Below are positions 34,134 through 53,233 of a stretch of 64,000 nucleotides of DNA, piece after piece. The notes below the pieces were generated by a model. That model saw only the letters and a list, made by a program, of their open reading frames with translations. It searched no databases and was not told the DNA's origin. Made by a program: the position numbers and the translations under genes. Within the stretch, counting starts at the first letter, position 1. Each line of letters begins with the position of its first letter. Source of the DNA: Fremontodendron californicum (Eukaryota > Streptophyta > Magnoliopsida > Malvales > Malvaceae); NCBI GenBank assembly GCA_030761205.1, contig JAULJL010000034.1, positions 4,549,501 through 4,613,500 of the forward strand. The letters are read 5' to 3'.

Positions 34134-35830
34134 TTGAAACGTTCTGTAACAATTTAAGAAAAAAAAAACATTATTATAATAAAGAAAAGATAGCTAAATA
34201 TTGTAATGTTTTGTGAATTCGAAACTTCACAGAGAATATAAAATATTGTAATGTTTTGTAATAAACAAAACATTATTATAATAAACAACACATTATTATA
34301 ATTCGAAACTGCACAAAAAACATAAAATATTGAATGTTTTGTGAATTGTGATTAATTATTATAAAATTATAATTTTTTTTTATTAAAAAAAAAAGAGAGC
34401 AAATGTTTGCTCATCAAAGGAGTCTCTGTTTCTGTGTTTAGAAATAGGGCAATGTTTGGTCTGTTTCTGAAAACAGAAACAAATCAAAACAAGTCTGATT
34501 TTAGAAAGAAAAATAGAAAGAAAGAAAAGGGAGTAAAACAAAAGAAGAAGAAAATAAGTAAAAATTCAAACGTACCTTAGTCTGTACTCTGTAGTCAAAA
34601 GTGAACAACCAATAGTAGAACTGAGTTGAAAGTCTTTGATGGCTTCCAATCATTTGTTTTAACCTAAAAAAATTGATGGCTAGGGTTTGTTTTTTACAGA
34701 GACTTGAGACTGAATATAGTAAGTTGACTTTTAGAATTTAAAAAAAAAAAAAAAAATTGGAGATTTACTAAGGCGCGCTTTTCTGGCGCCTGGGTTTGCA
34801 ACAAAAGGCGACAAAAAACTCACTAAGCGGTCGCCTGTGTCAAATGGCCTCGCTTGGATATCTCTGAGGCATGTTTCTTCTCTGGCGCTACGCCTTGGTG
34901 CCTAGGCGCGCCTAGGCGCACGCCTTAACATCACTGGTTATTACTAATAATAATGAGTTACAATCATCTTAATAATAATAATAATACTACTAACTTTATT
35001 ATACAAGCAAATAAAATAAAATAAAAATTTTAAAAATCAAAACTTAATTAATAATTTAATTTGAGATTCAAAATATGATACATATATTACTATTAATTAA
35101 TAAGATTGAACCATACTTTAATTAGTTTATTCATACTTCAAGAGTTCAAATCACAAATTCTTTTTTTACTTAATTCTTTTTTTAAGTTACAACTTAATTA
35201 ATTTATAAGATTAAGATATATTATTCGTATAATGATATTTATACTAATTAAATTAACTTTTTATTATAAAGATATTGGGATTGAATATTATATATGGAGA
35301 ACTTATGTTTGCTTTACTTATCTTTTGCCTTAACAATCATATTATTACTACTAATTAAACGAGTAGAGTTATATTAAATTAAATGCTTAAAATAGTTTTT
35401 ATTTAACTATATATTAAATAGGTATCATAATTAAAAGTTTAAAATAATGTTTATAGTTTATATATGTTATATACTTATATTGAAAATTAAATGTGTTTTA
35501 TATATAAACATGTTAATTTAAAATTGTATACACGTTTATGACACGTTAAATTATCGTGTTTTAAACATGTTAACAGATACATGTCGATACATTTACACGT
35601 TTATGACACGATTAGTCAATCGTGTCTTAGGCGTGTTATGCGTGTTTAACACGTTTATGACATGAAATTTGTCGTGTCATAAACGTGTCAACACGATTAT
35701 GACACGAAATTTGTCGTGTCATAAACATGTCGACACGTTTATGACACGAAACACGATTATATAAAATCCATACACGGTTAAAGCGTGTCGTACACTTGTC
35801 GTGTCTAAAATTGCTAGGTCTAGTCTTGAT

Positions 35831-36716
35831 GCTGCAAAGGTATAAATCTTGTCCGTGATGTTTTTCTATTTTGGATTGCTTTTAAGCTTTTTGTTTCTAT
35901 ATTCTATTAAGAAAATTGTAACATTAAAAAATTCATTTTTGAGATTGAGACTTGCATTTATGTACAAAACTAATTCTATTGTTTTATCTTATTTAATTAG
36001 TGATTGCCCTGCTGGATTGACCATTCTATTGTTGATTTGTTTCTCTTGCTAACATGTTAAGAGTTCTTTATGGTGGTGCTTGTTTTTACAATTTTTAATG
36101 CTCTGTGAAGGCATTAATTAGAAAGATCTGGCTTTAGCCTGTTGCATGTTGAGAGTGCGTAACTCTTGGTCAATATTGTTGGTGTAGGCTTCAATGACAT
36201 CGGTTCTTATGCTTATCTGTTAGTTTCTTGCATTGTTTCTTGAACTGTAGTGTTTTCTAGCTTACATGTTTCTAATTACCTGTTGACAGTAGGTGCAAGT
36301 GGCAGAGTTATCACACGGCTTTTAGTGGCAGATACTCAAGCAGTAAGCATGATTCAAGGCATCACATTGAAGGAGGCTCCGTTTTATTTCTCTCACCACA
36401 AATAAGTTGTAAAATGCAGCTAGAGGCTTTTGGTGTTTTATTATAGTCTATTTTGCATTAAAGTATCATGTGGTTGTAGAATTTGGGATGTCCATTGGTT
36501 TTGTTTGTGGCTTGAGAAAATGTAAGAGAAGCTGGATGCTTAAAATGTTAAAGCCCAGATCACTAACCCCAGTTTATTTGGATTTACCAAGTCTCAAATG
36601 CTAAGCCACAGTAAGATAGATCGATTCCCTTTGTTGGTTTGAGTGAATTCTGTCTTTATTAATTTATTTCTTTCGTTTTTTTATTTTCAACAAGCTCCGA
36701 TTTAATATGGTTATGT
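35831..36716. other. spacer, possible decayed exon pieces
   Basis: No firm gene. A short open stretch at about 36296-36404 after an acceptor-like TTGACAG encodes RVITRLLVADTQAVSMI, which recalls a KH-domain helix, but it is too short and uncertain to name. Confidence 0.3.
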
Positions 36717-37568
36717 TACTACTGAGGAGGCATCTGGAAAGCACATTGAGCCTTATGTAAGATTGTTGGTAGCAACTATGATGGTTTCTTTTCTATCCTC
36801 TGGCTCACTGAATTCTCCAAAAATTTATAATATGTAGGTTGCCACCTCAAGACTGCCTTTGGTGCTATCCGATAAAGTTCACCGTTTAAAGGTAAGGAAA
36901 ATTTTGTCATAGTTGTACCTTCTATAGAGAATTGGTTTTGAGTTTTTGAAATGATGGTCTTGGCAATAGATAACCACTTTTAGTTCTTGGAAGACTTGTG
37001 AAGTTTTACCTTTATATTGTCAGGAAATCAATTAGGGGTGTGATTTAATTGCTTCTAAGTTCTATGAGTATAATCAGAACTTCAGAAATAATCCAAAATT
37101 TGTTAATTTGCTTACTTCTTCAGTCACTAGAACTCTGCAAACAACCTGGGAAAACCAAAAAACCAGTCTTAACTAGTATATTTGGCTACTTTTGGACTTT
37201 AAGGATTTGGTTTCATTTCCTTTTATTGTAATTCAAAATCTAAAACCTTTTAGCTTGGTTTGATTTTTTCTTTTTATGTGTGAAAAAATGGAAGGCCTCA
37301 AGCAAACGGAATATATTTTATGTTATGAAGATCTTAAATCTTATAGAAGCAATATAATAAATTTTGGACATATCACGTATTTTAGCATTCAAAAGAAACT
37401 AGTGTAATTTAACAAGAGGTTTTATGGTTTGTGCAGGCACTTGTTGAGTGTGAAGGGGATTCCATAGATTTGAGTGGCGATCTGGGGGCTGTTGGACGAT
37501 TAGTAATTTCAGATTCTGCATCTGAAAATCATGAAATATTTTTAGATTTAAAATGCATGTTTTGTTAG
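36717..37568 (+). pseudogene. BIN4-like (DNA topoisomerase VI accessory protein) fragment
   Basis: Three exon-like blocks in one frame: about 36717-36756 (TTEEASGKHIEPY, donor GTAAG), 36838-36891 (VATSRLPLVLSDKVHRLK, acceptor TATGTAG, donor GTAAGG) and 37437-37568 (ALVECEGDSIDLSGDLGAVG, RLVISDSASENHEIFLDLK). They match the conserved core of plant BIN4/MIDGET, a DNA-binding partner of topoisomerase VI needed for endoreduplication. The third block should splice after LDLK, but the donor is gone (AAAATGCATG) and the frame runs to TAG at 37566. I find neither the acidic N-terminal exons nor the rest of the domain (TIYK...), so this is a partial copy. Same strand as the ORANGE-like piece. Confidence 0.7.
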
Positions 37569-38275
37569 AATGCACTTTAGGTTAAGATGATATATCTGTT
37601 TATTGTTATGTTTGAACTTTTAAATAATCATTACGGGTATTGCATCAGGATTTCCTAGTATTCTATCATAAGGTTTGTAGAAGAACTAAATCGATGTCTT
37701 GGAAATTTGGAGTTTGTGGTTGCGGGCATTCATGTTATTTTTCTTGTTGAAATTTGATAGTTTGCTTTTATTTTATTCTCAGTTCTAGCTCTCTTAATTA
37801 CTTGTATATACAGCATGCTTTGTGGCTTATCTTCTTATTGAAGCTTTAGTTTACAAGCTTAAATTTATATCAATGTGGCAATGCATTTGGGTAAATGAAG
37901 GCCGAGGTTTGCCAACTGATGCTTCATCTGGAAAGTAGTTGTCTGCCTTCTTTCTCTTATATTTCTAACAATTAATATGCTGAATGAATTTTGTTTGGTG
38001 CAATTTTAGCAACCCAAAGTAGCACATAAAGTTGTTAAATAGTATTTAATCTCTATTGTTAAATAGTTAAGCTGCACATTAAGGAAGGTGGACAATGATG
38101 TGGGCTTCATGTAAGTTTATTTTGCTACATGTTTGCTTAACTGGGACAAGATAATAATATCAAATGAAAAGTAGGGTTCTCAATTGCTTCTTATATTTTC
38201 TTTTCTGTTTGTGAGTTCTAATCATGTGATGAGAAATATAATTGAATATAGCTTTCATTAGTTAATCGTAGATGT
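37569..38275. other. non-coding spacer
   Basis: Intron-like T-rich sequence with no ORF I can support. It may be former BIN4-like intron sequence. Confidence 0.4.
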
Positions 38276-38467
38276 TTGTTTATATTGACGGTATGGAGGG
38301 ACTGTAAAGATCACATCCTCCCCAAATGGACTACACTACCACATGCCTTGACTGGAAGTGAAAGAGCTGATGAATCTAGGGAAGAATTGCAATTATCAAA
38401 ATATGAGCAGCTACTAGACTTTATCCAGCTCTCTAGTGAGACCTCTATTGAAGAATCCAGAATTTAA
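38276..38467 (+). CDS. unrecognised short open frame, 63 codons
   Basis: I do not recognise this. It opens with ATG at 38276 and codes for a hydrophilic, helix-prone peptide (GSERADESREELQLSKYEQL, then DFIQLSSETSIEES). Codon usage and base composition (less AT-rich than the flanks) suggest a former exon, perhaps of the same lost gene as the BIN4-like blocks, about 0.7 kb upstream. No domain is visible. It could be a last exon, since a TAA and AT-rich 3'-UTR-like DNA follow. Confidence 0.3.
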   Translation: MFILTVWRDCKDHILPKWTTLPHALTGSERADESREELQLSKYEQLLDFIQLSSETSIEESRI

Positions 38468-40334
38468 TTTTTGTATTCTCTTTTTCTGTATAGTTTTATG
38501 GAGCTTTTGGTGGTTAAGTTGCTAGTGGTACTGATTTTGGTGGTAGTTATGATTATGAGGAAGTAGTGATAAAATTAAAGGATTGTAATTAGTTTTAAAC
38601 CATAAATTGTAAAGCGTGGGAGATATGAAACAAGATGGTTTTGGCTCAACAAAGTTTGCTTGTGCTAATTATATACTATTGTGGGTGGATGTCCTTTGCC
38701 AATGCCAATCTGGCTTGAATTGCAAATCATATATATACTATTGTTCTTGTAGATTTGATGGTTTTTCTAATGAATGAATATATATAAGATTGACCAAGTT
38801 ATGTATCATAAATTGCACCCATCTTCATACAACCTTTTTTGGATACGATACGATAAGATTGGCCAAGTTGTGTTATGTTTTATGAAGAAAAAAAAAAGGT
38901 GGGGAGACAAAAGAACCACCATGTTTATAGACCCGGTAATTTTGGATACGATATGATTACACAAAAGAAATTTTGAACCTTATTTTTTGAGTGATAGACT
39001 TTATACTAATTCGGCATGCAATTTGAAAGATCTTTGAGCGATAGACTTTATACTAATTCGGCATGCAGTCTGAAAAATAAATGAGATCTTTCATGAGATG
39101 TGTTTTATTATTTAAATGAGATAAATAGTTCAATGCATAATTTATCATATACTGTAATGATTAATTTTAACATGTTTTCATTAAATTAAAGTTCAATCAG
39201 AAGACTATTTTATTTATGCAATTAATTTTTGAAATTATAAAAAAATATGATTATTTTTAAAAAGTTTAAAGAACAAAATTATCAGCGTAATTTATGTAAT
39301 ATATTTTAGTAATTTTCAAACAAAAGTTGTAAATATATTAGAAGAGTAAACAAATTTAAGTCAAAGTTGTAAATATATTAGAAGAGTAAACAAATTCAAT
39401 GTTAATATAAAATTAACATTTTAAAAATAAATAATTAAATTAATAAAGTGCATATTAACATGTAATTTTTTTTTCATGCATATTAATATATCATATGTTA
39501 ATTAACATAAATTTATTACTTTTAGTATTAATTTAAAATTAAAACTAAAAAAAATGTAATGTAAATTTTAACTCATTTTTATTAATCAAATATATTTATT
39601 TAATGAAAGTAGAATTTTATTTATAAATTAGATAAATATTATTAGTATTTATTTAAAACGGAAATTTAAAAATATAATAAACATATATGTCTATTCTCGT
39701 CAATTCAAAAGATTCTCAACATCTGTGCTTTTATATATACTAGTCATTGTGTCATATGTGTTGCACGTGATATTACATGTTAATTATCTTATATTTATTA
39801 AATAATTTATGTTTAACAAACCAAATGAAAAAAAAAAAACACGAACATTTATCTATTCTTAAATAATCAGAACTCTCAAACAGTTTTCACACTTTATGCT
39901 ATGAATAAATTAAAAAGTTGTCGTAATATATATAATCACATGAGATTTAGTTACTCAAGAAATCTTAATTTTGCAATTATTGTTTGATAAAATTTAACTA
40001 AGAGTTCTACATATAATTTGATTGTTAAAAGCATTATCTTAAATATTCTAATAATTTTTTTTTTCTAAAAAAAAAATCTATCGTGATATTGAAATTTTTA
40101 ATGATAAATTTTATCAATATTTATAATAAAAAATCGTAAATAAGAATAGAATAAATCTATTACTATTTATAATATAAAATATTTATATTATAAAAACTTA
40201 TTTATTTATAAAAAAATTATATATTGAGCATAAAGTTACATATTACATAAATAATCAAAATTTGCATTAACATTTAAAATTAGATTAATATAATATTTTA
40301 TTTTTTAAGGTTAATGAAAAATTATAATTTAAAA
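38468..40334. other. AT-rich intergenic DNA with short tandem duplications
   Basis: No gene seen. Two 47-bp copies lie at 38988-39034 and 39035-39081 (GATAGACTTTATACTAATTC), and two 40-bp copies at about 39321-39360 and 39361-39400 (AGTTGTAAATATATTAGAAG). The remainder is AT-rich. Confidence 0.55.
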
Positions 40335-41022
40335 ATAAAATAATTCAATGTCATGTTTATATGTAATTTGTCATATTTATATGTAATTTATCATGTTTAT
40401 ATTTAATTCTTCAAGTTTATATGTAATTTGTTATTTGTCATGTTTATATGTAATTTGTTTTGTTTATATGTAATTTGTCATGTTTATATGTAATTCATCA
40501 GGTTTATATGTAATTCGTCATTTGTCATGTTTATATGTAATTTGTCATGTTTGTATATAATTTAGCATGTTTATATGTAATTTGTCATGTTTATATGTAA
40601 TTTGTCATTTTTATATGTAATTTGTCATCTTTATATGTAATTTGTCATCTTTATATGTAATTTGTCATGTTTGTCATGTTTATATGTAATTTGTCATTTT
40701 TATATGTAATTTGTCATTTTTATATGTAATTTGTCATTTGATCATATTTATATGTAATTTATCATGTTTATATGTAATTTGTCATCTTTATATGTGATTT
40801 ATCATGTTTATATATAATTTCTCATGTTTATATGTAATTATGTCATGTTTATATGTAATTTGTCATGTTTATATATAATTTGTCATATTTATATGTAATT
40901 TGTCATGTTTCTATGTAATTTGTCTTATGTATTTTGTCATGTTTATATATAATTTATCATGTTTGTCAAATTTATATATAATTTATCATATTTATATATA
41001 ATTTATCATGTTTATATGTAAA
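40335..41022 (+). repeat. 20-bp minisatellite, about 30 copies
   Basis: Head-to-tail copies of TTTATATGTAATTTGTCATG with point changes (GTCATC, ATCATG, TTCATC) and a few partial units. There are no unique spacers of constant length, so this is a minisatellite and not a CRISPR-like array. Confidence 0.95.
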
Positions 41023-41710
41023 AATTGATAATCTAATAATCTACTATCCAAATTTTCTAATTTTAAAATCTATCAAAAATCTATTTTAAAGAGCTCACGA
41101 TATAAACCCTTAATTGCAACGTTGTTAAATTTCTCAAAAACAACACCCTCAGAAAGTTGACACAAGTCATCCTCTTGAACAGATAACTTTGGTAATTTAC
41201 GAGAAATCTCTGCACTGTGATCCTCCAGATGTGACAGAGTCCGAGATCAAGAAAGGAAACAAAAGTTTAAAGCCAGTTGCCTTGGATATGCAATTGTCAA
41301 AATTTGACTGGTCTCCAGATCTTAAAGATAGCTTTAGGTCCTGAGGTTTCTTAGAAAACCCCATCCATTTATTTTGGATAAAAGACCCGTTTTTTAATGT
41401 TTAGTAAAAATTTTACTTATTCTCTAAAGTTTTAAAATTTTCATTTTATTCTCTATTCAAGTTATGAAAAAATCAAATGATAATTTTATATTTTAAGATT
41501 TTTTGGGATAACTCACGATTAGAGGTGAAAACAGTTCGATTAGGTTCGATTTTAGACAAAAATTACGGTTAATGTGCAGTATTCTGATTTTTAACATTTT
41601 GCGGCTACCGAATTGAATAGAATCAAAAATCGAACCAATCCGAACCGAATTCCATCAATTTGGACCCGAACCCGATTTTATTTAGAATTTTAGCTCCCGA
41701 CCTGACCTCT
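41023..41710. other. intergenic, with decayed hAT-like start
   Basis: No gene recognised. TAGAGGTGAAAACAG at about 41522 resembles a hAT terminus of the TAGAGGTGGCAA kind, followed by GAACCGAACC-type words; the matching end could be CCAACCCTA near 42246. Confidence 0.4.
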
Positions 41711-43086
41711 TTTTAGGTATACTCGAAACAGCTGTGAACCCGATTTTATTTAAAATTTTAGCCCCCCGACCCCGAAAAGACCCCCCCGATCCCTTCCCGA
41801 TTGATAGAACTAACCGACCATTTTAATTTTATTTTAAATATAATTATTTATATAATAATTTAAAATTATATATAATATATCATTTATATTATATAATAAT
41901 ATATAATATACAATAAATAAATTATTTTTTAAATAGTTAAAACTGATTAAATCGACGGACTTAAGTCGGTTTCGATTTTTTCGATTTTAGAATCTTTGTC
42001 GGTCAGTTCGATCGATTTTATAAGTTTAGTCAGTTTAATCGATTTCTAAAATTTTTGAACCCAACCGACTGAATGCTGACCCTAGTAATACATAGAATTA
42101 ACATATATAAAAAATTAAAAGTAAGAAAAATAAAAAAAATAATCAAGGGTGAGTCAATTCGGGTTTATGGTAAACCCAAACCTGACCCGAACCCGTTATT
42201 TTTTGAAATTATTTGCCTGACCCGACGGTTTAGATTATTTTGCCAACCCTAGATATGTTCTACGCCATAGAAAGGTAGTTTTGACATGATATTAATTTTT
42301 AAGAGGGAAGAAAGGTATTTTCCAAACTATAGGAGGTATCTGGAATTATGATCAAACTTCATAGGGATTTTAATACTTTTCCGTATAAAGGGTCCATTTA
42401 GATATACTCGAAACCGCCCCGAACCCGATTTTATTTAAAATTTTAACCCCCGACCTCGAAAAGACCCCCTCAATCCCATCCTGAATAGACTGAACTAATC
42501 GATCCTTTTAATTTTATTTTAAATACAATTATTTATATAATAATTTAAAATTATATATAATATAATAAATCATTTATATTATATAATAATATATAATATA
42601 CAATAAATAAATAAATTACTTTTTAAATAGTTAAAATCGATTAAACCGACTAAATCGACCGACTTAAGTTGGTTTCAATTTTTTCTGTTTTAGAATCTTT
42701 GTCGGTCGGGTTGGTCGATTTTATAAGTTTAGTCTATTTAATCGGTTTTCAAAAATTTTGAACCGAACCGACTGAATGCTCACCCCTAATAATATATAGA
42801 ATTAACATATATAAAAAAATTAAAAGTAAGAAAAATAAAAAATAATCGGGGCGGGTCAATTCGGGTTTATGGTAAACCCGAACCGGACTCGACCCCATTA
42901 TGTTTTGAAATTATTTGTCTGACCCGACAGTTCGGATTATTTTGCCAACTCTAGACATGTTCTATGCCATAGAATGACAATTTTGGCATGAAATTAATTT
43001 TCAAGAGAAAAAATGAGTATTATCCAAATCTCAGGAAAGTATATGAAATTATGAGCAAACCTCATAGAAATTTTAATACTTTTCCC
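41711..43086 (+). repeat. tandem duplication, two units of about 0.69 kb
   Basis: Unit 1 (about 41711-42395) and unit 2 (about 42396-43086) share the order: TATACTCGAAAC, AACCCGATTTTATTTAAAAT, an AT block, CGACTTAAGT, a GGGTTTATGGTAAACCC palindrome, ATTATTTTGCCAAC, TGTTCTA(C/T)GCCATAGAA, and TTTTAATACTTTTCC. The units differ by many substitutions and small indels, so the duplication is not recent. It includes hAT-like AACCCGA-rich sequence plus the DNA beside it. Confidence 0.85.
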
Positions 43087-44372
43087 ATTTATTTTTCTTT
43101 TTCCAAATGTTACTACAAAGAAAAGATATCTATGGTTCTGGACAATAATGTGTGGAAAGGGGGAAAAAAAGTTGTTTCATTTGGATTTCTACATTTAGAA
43201 TTTAAAGAAATGAAAGCTTTTCTCGTTCGTATAGGCTCCATTGTACCAAAAAATTCAATTTTAAACACTCGGTAAAAGGTGTCAACTAAGCCATTTACAA
43301 TTCTTAAATCAATAAGCAAGATTGATTATCATTGATTTGTTAAAGTCAGCATAAATGAAGTAACTTGATATTGAATATCAAGCCATTTTATTTTTAATTG
43401 GATTGAATGTCTTATTTGACTTTCGATGAATAAGTTGAGAAATGGTATAATCAAGTGAGACAATGTTTTTTATGGTAGATAATATGATCAAGTTAGACGT
43501 GATTATTACTCAAATGTTTTGTTTGATAGAGTGAAAATAAAATTGAAAAATAAAAAATTAGAGGAGAAGAAAAATAGAAAGATAGAAAACATATATATAT
43601 TTTTTTTCTTTTGATATGCTTGGCAAGAAAGATAAAAAAGTGGAAAAAAAATAAATAGTATATTATTTTACCATTATGTCCATTGTAAGTTAAGATGAAA
43701 AAATAAAATTTTAAAAATGATAGATAATTTTGCAAATATATACTCTTAACTGACACCATTCTCATTTTCTTTCCTCTTTTCTTTCTAATTTGAAGTGATT
43801 TATTTTTGTTAATAAGTGCGAAAAATGATAATTTTTCTTATTTTCTTTCTTCTCACTTTTCTTTCTTACCAAACACACTCAAAACTTATTTATTTTTCTC
43901 ACTTTTTCATTCTCCTTTATCCATCCTTCCACTTTTTCACTTTATCAAATACACCTTAAAAGCTGTCAGGATTTTAAGAATTCACAGAAGTATCGACCAT
44001 GAACTAAAATGCTTTGACCTAAATGTTAAACATACCATGTTTGAAAACCTTTTAATGCCTAAGAAAATCAATTATATCCCAATTCGGAATCAATGCGGAT
44101 ATAATTATATACCTTCTGTCCTCTGATTTCAATGGCTTTTTTGGTCACATTCAATCCTTGCAAGTTGCAATTATTTGATATGTTCATCATTATGATAATT
44201 TGTGTATATGTGTCGTGTTTTATATTTTTTGTATGTAAAATATAAACACAACATAAATTATTAAATGTGTTCAAATCTTAAACATGAATACAATATATGT
44301 AAATAAACACGTCGTATCATATTTATTATAATATTTTCATATTTATTAAATATGTCGAATTTTTATATCGCA
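43087..44372. other. intergenic; possible foldback MITE 43505-43960
   Basis: No gene recognised. TTTGTTTGATAGAGTGAAAA near 43517 is inverted as CACTTTTTCACTTTATCAAA near 43932-43951, with GA-rich and CT-rich arms between. I could not define a target duplication. Confidence 0.35.
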
Positions 44373-44793
44373 TTCAAAATTGGTTTAAGTACCCACATAA
44401 TCTTTGTACTATAGTGAAAATAGTAAATTAATCTCTCTACTGTAAAAGTGAGTAATTTAATCTCTGTACAATTGAAATAGATGCAAATAAGTAAAATTGA
44501 TAATAATTTTAATGAAAAACCATTAAAATGTTGACGTGAACTCTTAAAATCTAACAGATTTAGATATATTTCAAGTCATATTTTATTCAAAGTCATTAAT
44601 TCTGTTAGATTTTAAGAGTCCACATCAGGATTTTAACGTTTTTTCATTAATATTGTTATCAATTTTACTTATTTGAATCTATTTCAATTGTAAAGAGATT
44701 AAATTACTCATTTTTATAATACATAAATTAAATTACTCTTTTCACTATAATATATATTATAGGAAATATGGGAATACTTAAACCTTCAAAATT
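44373..44793. mobile_element. Mutator-like foldback MITE (family C)
   Basis: The element is 44382-44784 (403 bp). Arms 44382-44557 and 44602-44784 are inverted copies starting GGTTTAAGTA; the inner ends meet at CTAACAG / CTGTTAG. A perfect 9-bp target duplication TTCAAAATT lies at 44373-44381 and 44785-44793. No coding sequence. Confidence 0.9.
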
Positions 44794-45022
44794 ATTACAT
44801 CTAATCATTGGTGATGGCTTAACAGAGTTACTGTTGAACCCTGGAAAGAAAAAGGAAGATGTGGGTCGTCCGAGAAGACAAAACGAGTGAGGTATTGATT
44901 TTGTCGCATCAAGGCCAATGAAAAGCACTCTCTTGTAAAAAAGGGCCTAAAAGAACATGGACCTTTAGCCGAAAACATAAAAAAAGTATTAATCTACATT
45001 TCTCTTGATCCAGATCAGAAAA

Positions 45023-45147
45023 GGGCCCAAAACTCCAAGCCCGAGGATGTCCATGCCATTTGTACAAATAATTTGGTCAGATTAGAGAGTTCACGAAAAT
45101 ATAAAAACCCTAAAGACAAACACCACATAAGAAGGAAGCTAGGGTTT
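45023..45147 (+). promoter_or_regulatory. RPS13 promoter motifs (site II, telo-boxes)
   Basis: GGGCCCAA at 45023-45030 contains a reverse site II element (TGGGCC/Y). AAACCCTAA at 45105-45113 is a telo-box, and TAGGGTTT at 45140-45147 is the same motif inverted. Site II plus telo-box is the standard combination in plant ribosomal-protein promoters and drives expression in dividing cells. Confidence 0.7.
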
Positions 45148-45224
45148 GCGATTGCGCCTCGTTGCCCACTGCGCAGTAAAAAAACCTTAGCAGGAAAGAG
45201 AGAAGTCTCGCCACCGCCGTCACC

Positions 45225-53233
<8,009 letters not shown>

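Larger units (their letters stand above)
31216..34944 (-). mobile_element. inner hAT transposon carrying a decayed transposase
   Basis: The element is 31224-34936 (3713 bp) with ends CAGTGTTGTCAAAGGCGC and CAGTGATGTTAAGGCGTG (reverse complement) and a perfect 8-bp duplication GTTATTAC (31216-31223, 34937-34944). Subterminal sequence is rich in GGCGC words. It inserted into the outer hAT. The minus strand holds the transposase remains described separately. Confidence 0.95.
30722..35830. mobile_element. outer hAT element (ACACGA-rich), split by another hAT
   Basis: The element is 30730-35822. A perfect 8-bp target duplication GTCTTGAT lies at 30722-30729 and 35823-35830. Ends TAAACTTGGTAATTCG and (reverse complement) TAGACCTAGCAATTTT are imperfect TIRs. 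Subterminal regions of about 280 bp at each end are crowded with CACGACACG, AACACGA and GTGTCATAAACGTGTC repeats, mostly in inverted relation. Without the inner insertion (31224-34936 plus 8 bp) it is about 1.37 kb and has no coding sequence. Confidence 0.88.

Noticed and set aside
36296..36404. KH-domain-like peptide RVITRLLVADTQAVSMI
   Set aside because: Only about 17 residues are suggestive, the GxxG loop is missing, and a stop follows. It is noted in the spacer entry but not called as a gene.
40335..41022. Possible CRISPR-like regular array
   Set aside because: The units are head-to-tail without spacers, the DNA is plant nuclear, and there are no cas genes. It is a minisatellite.
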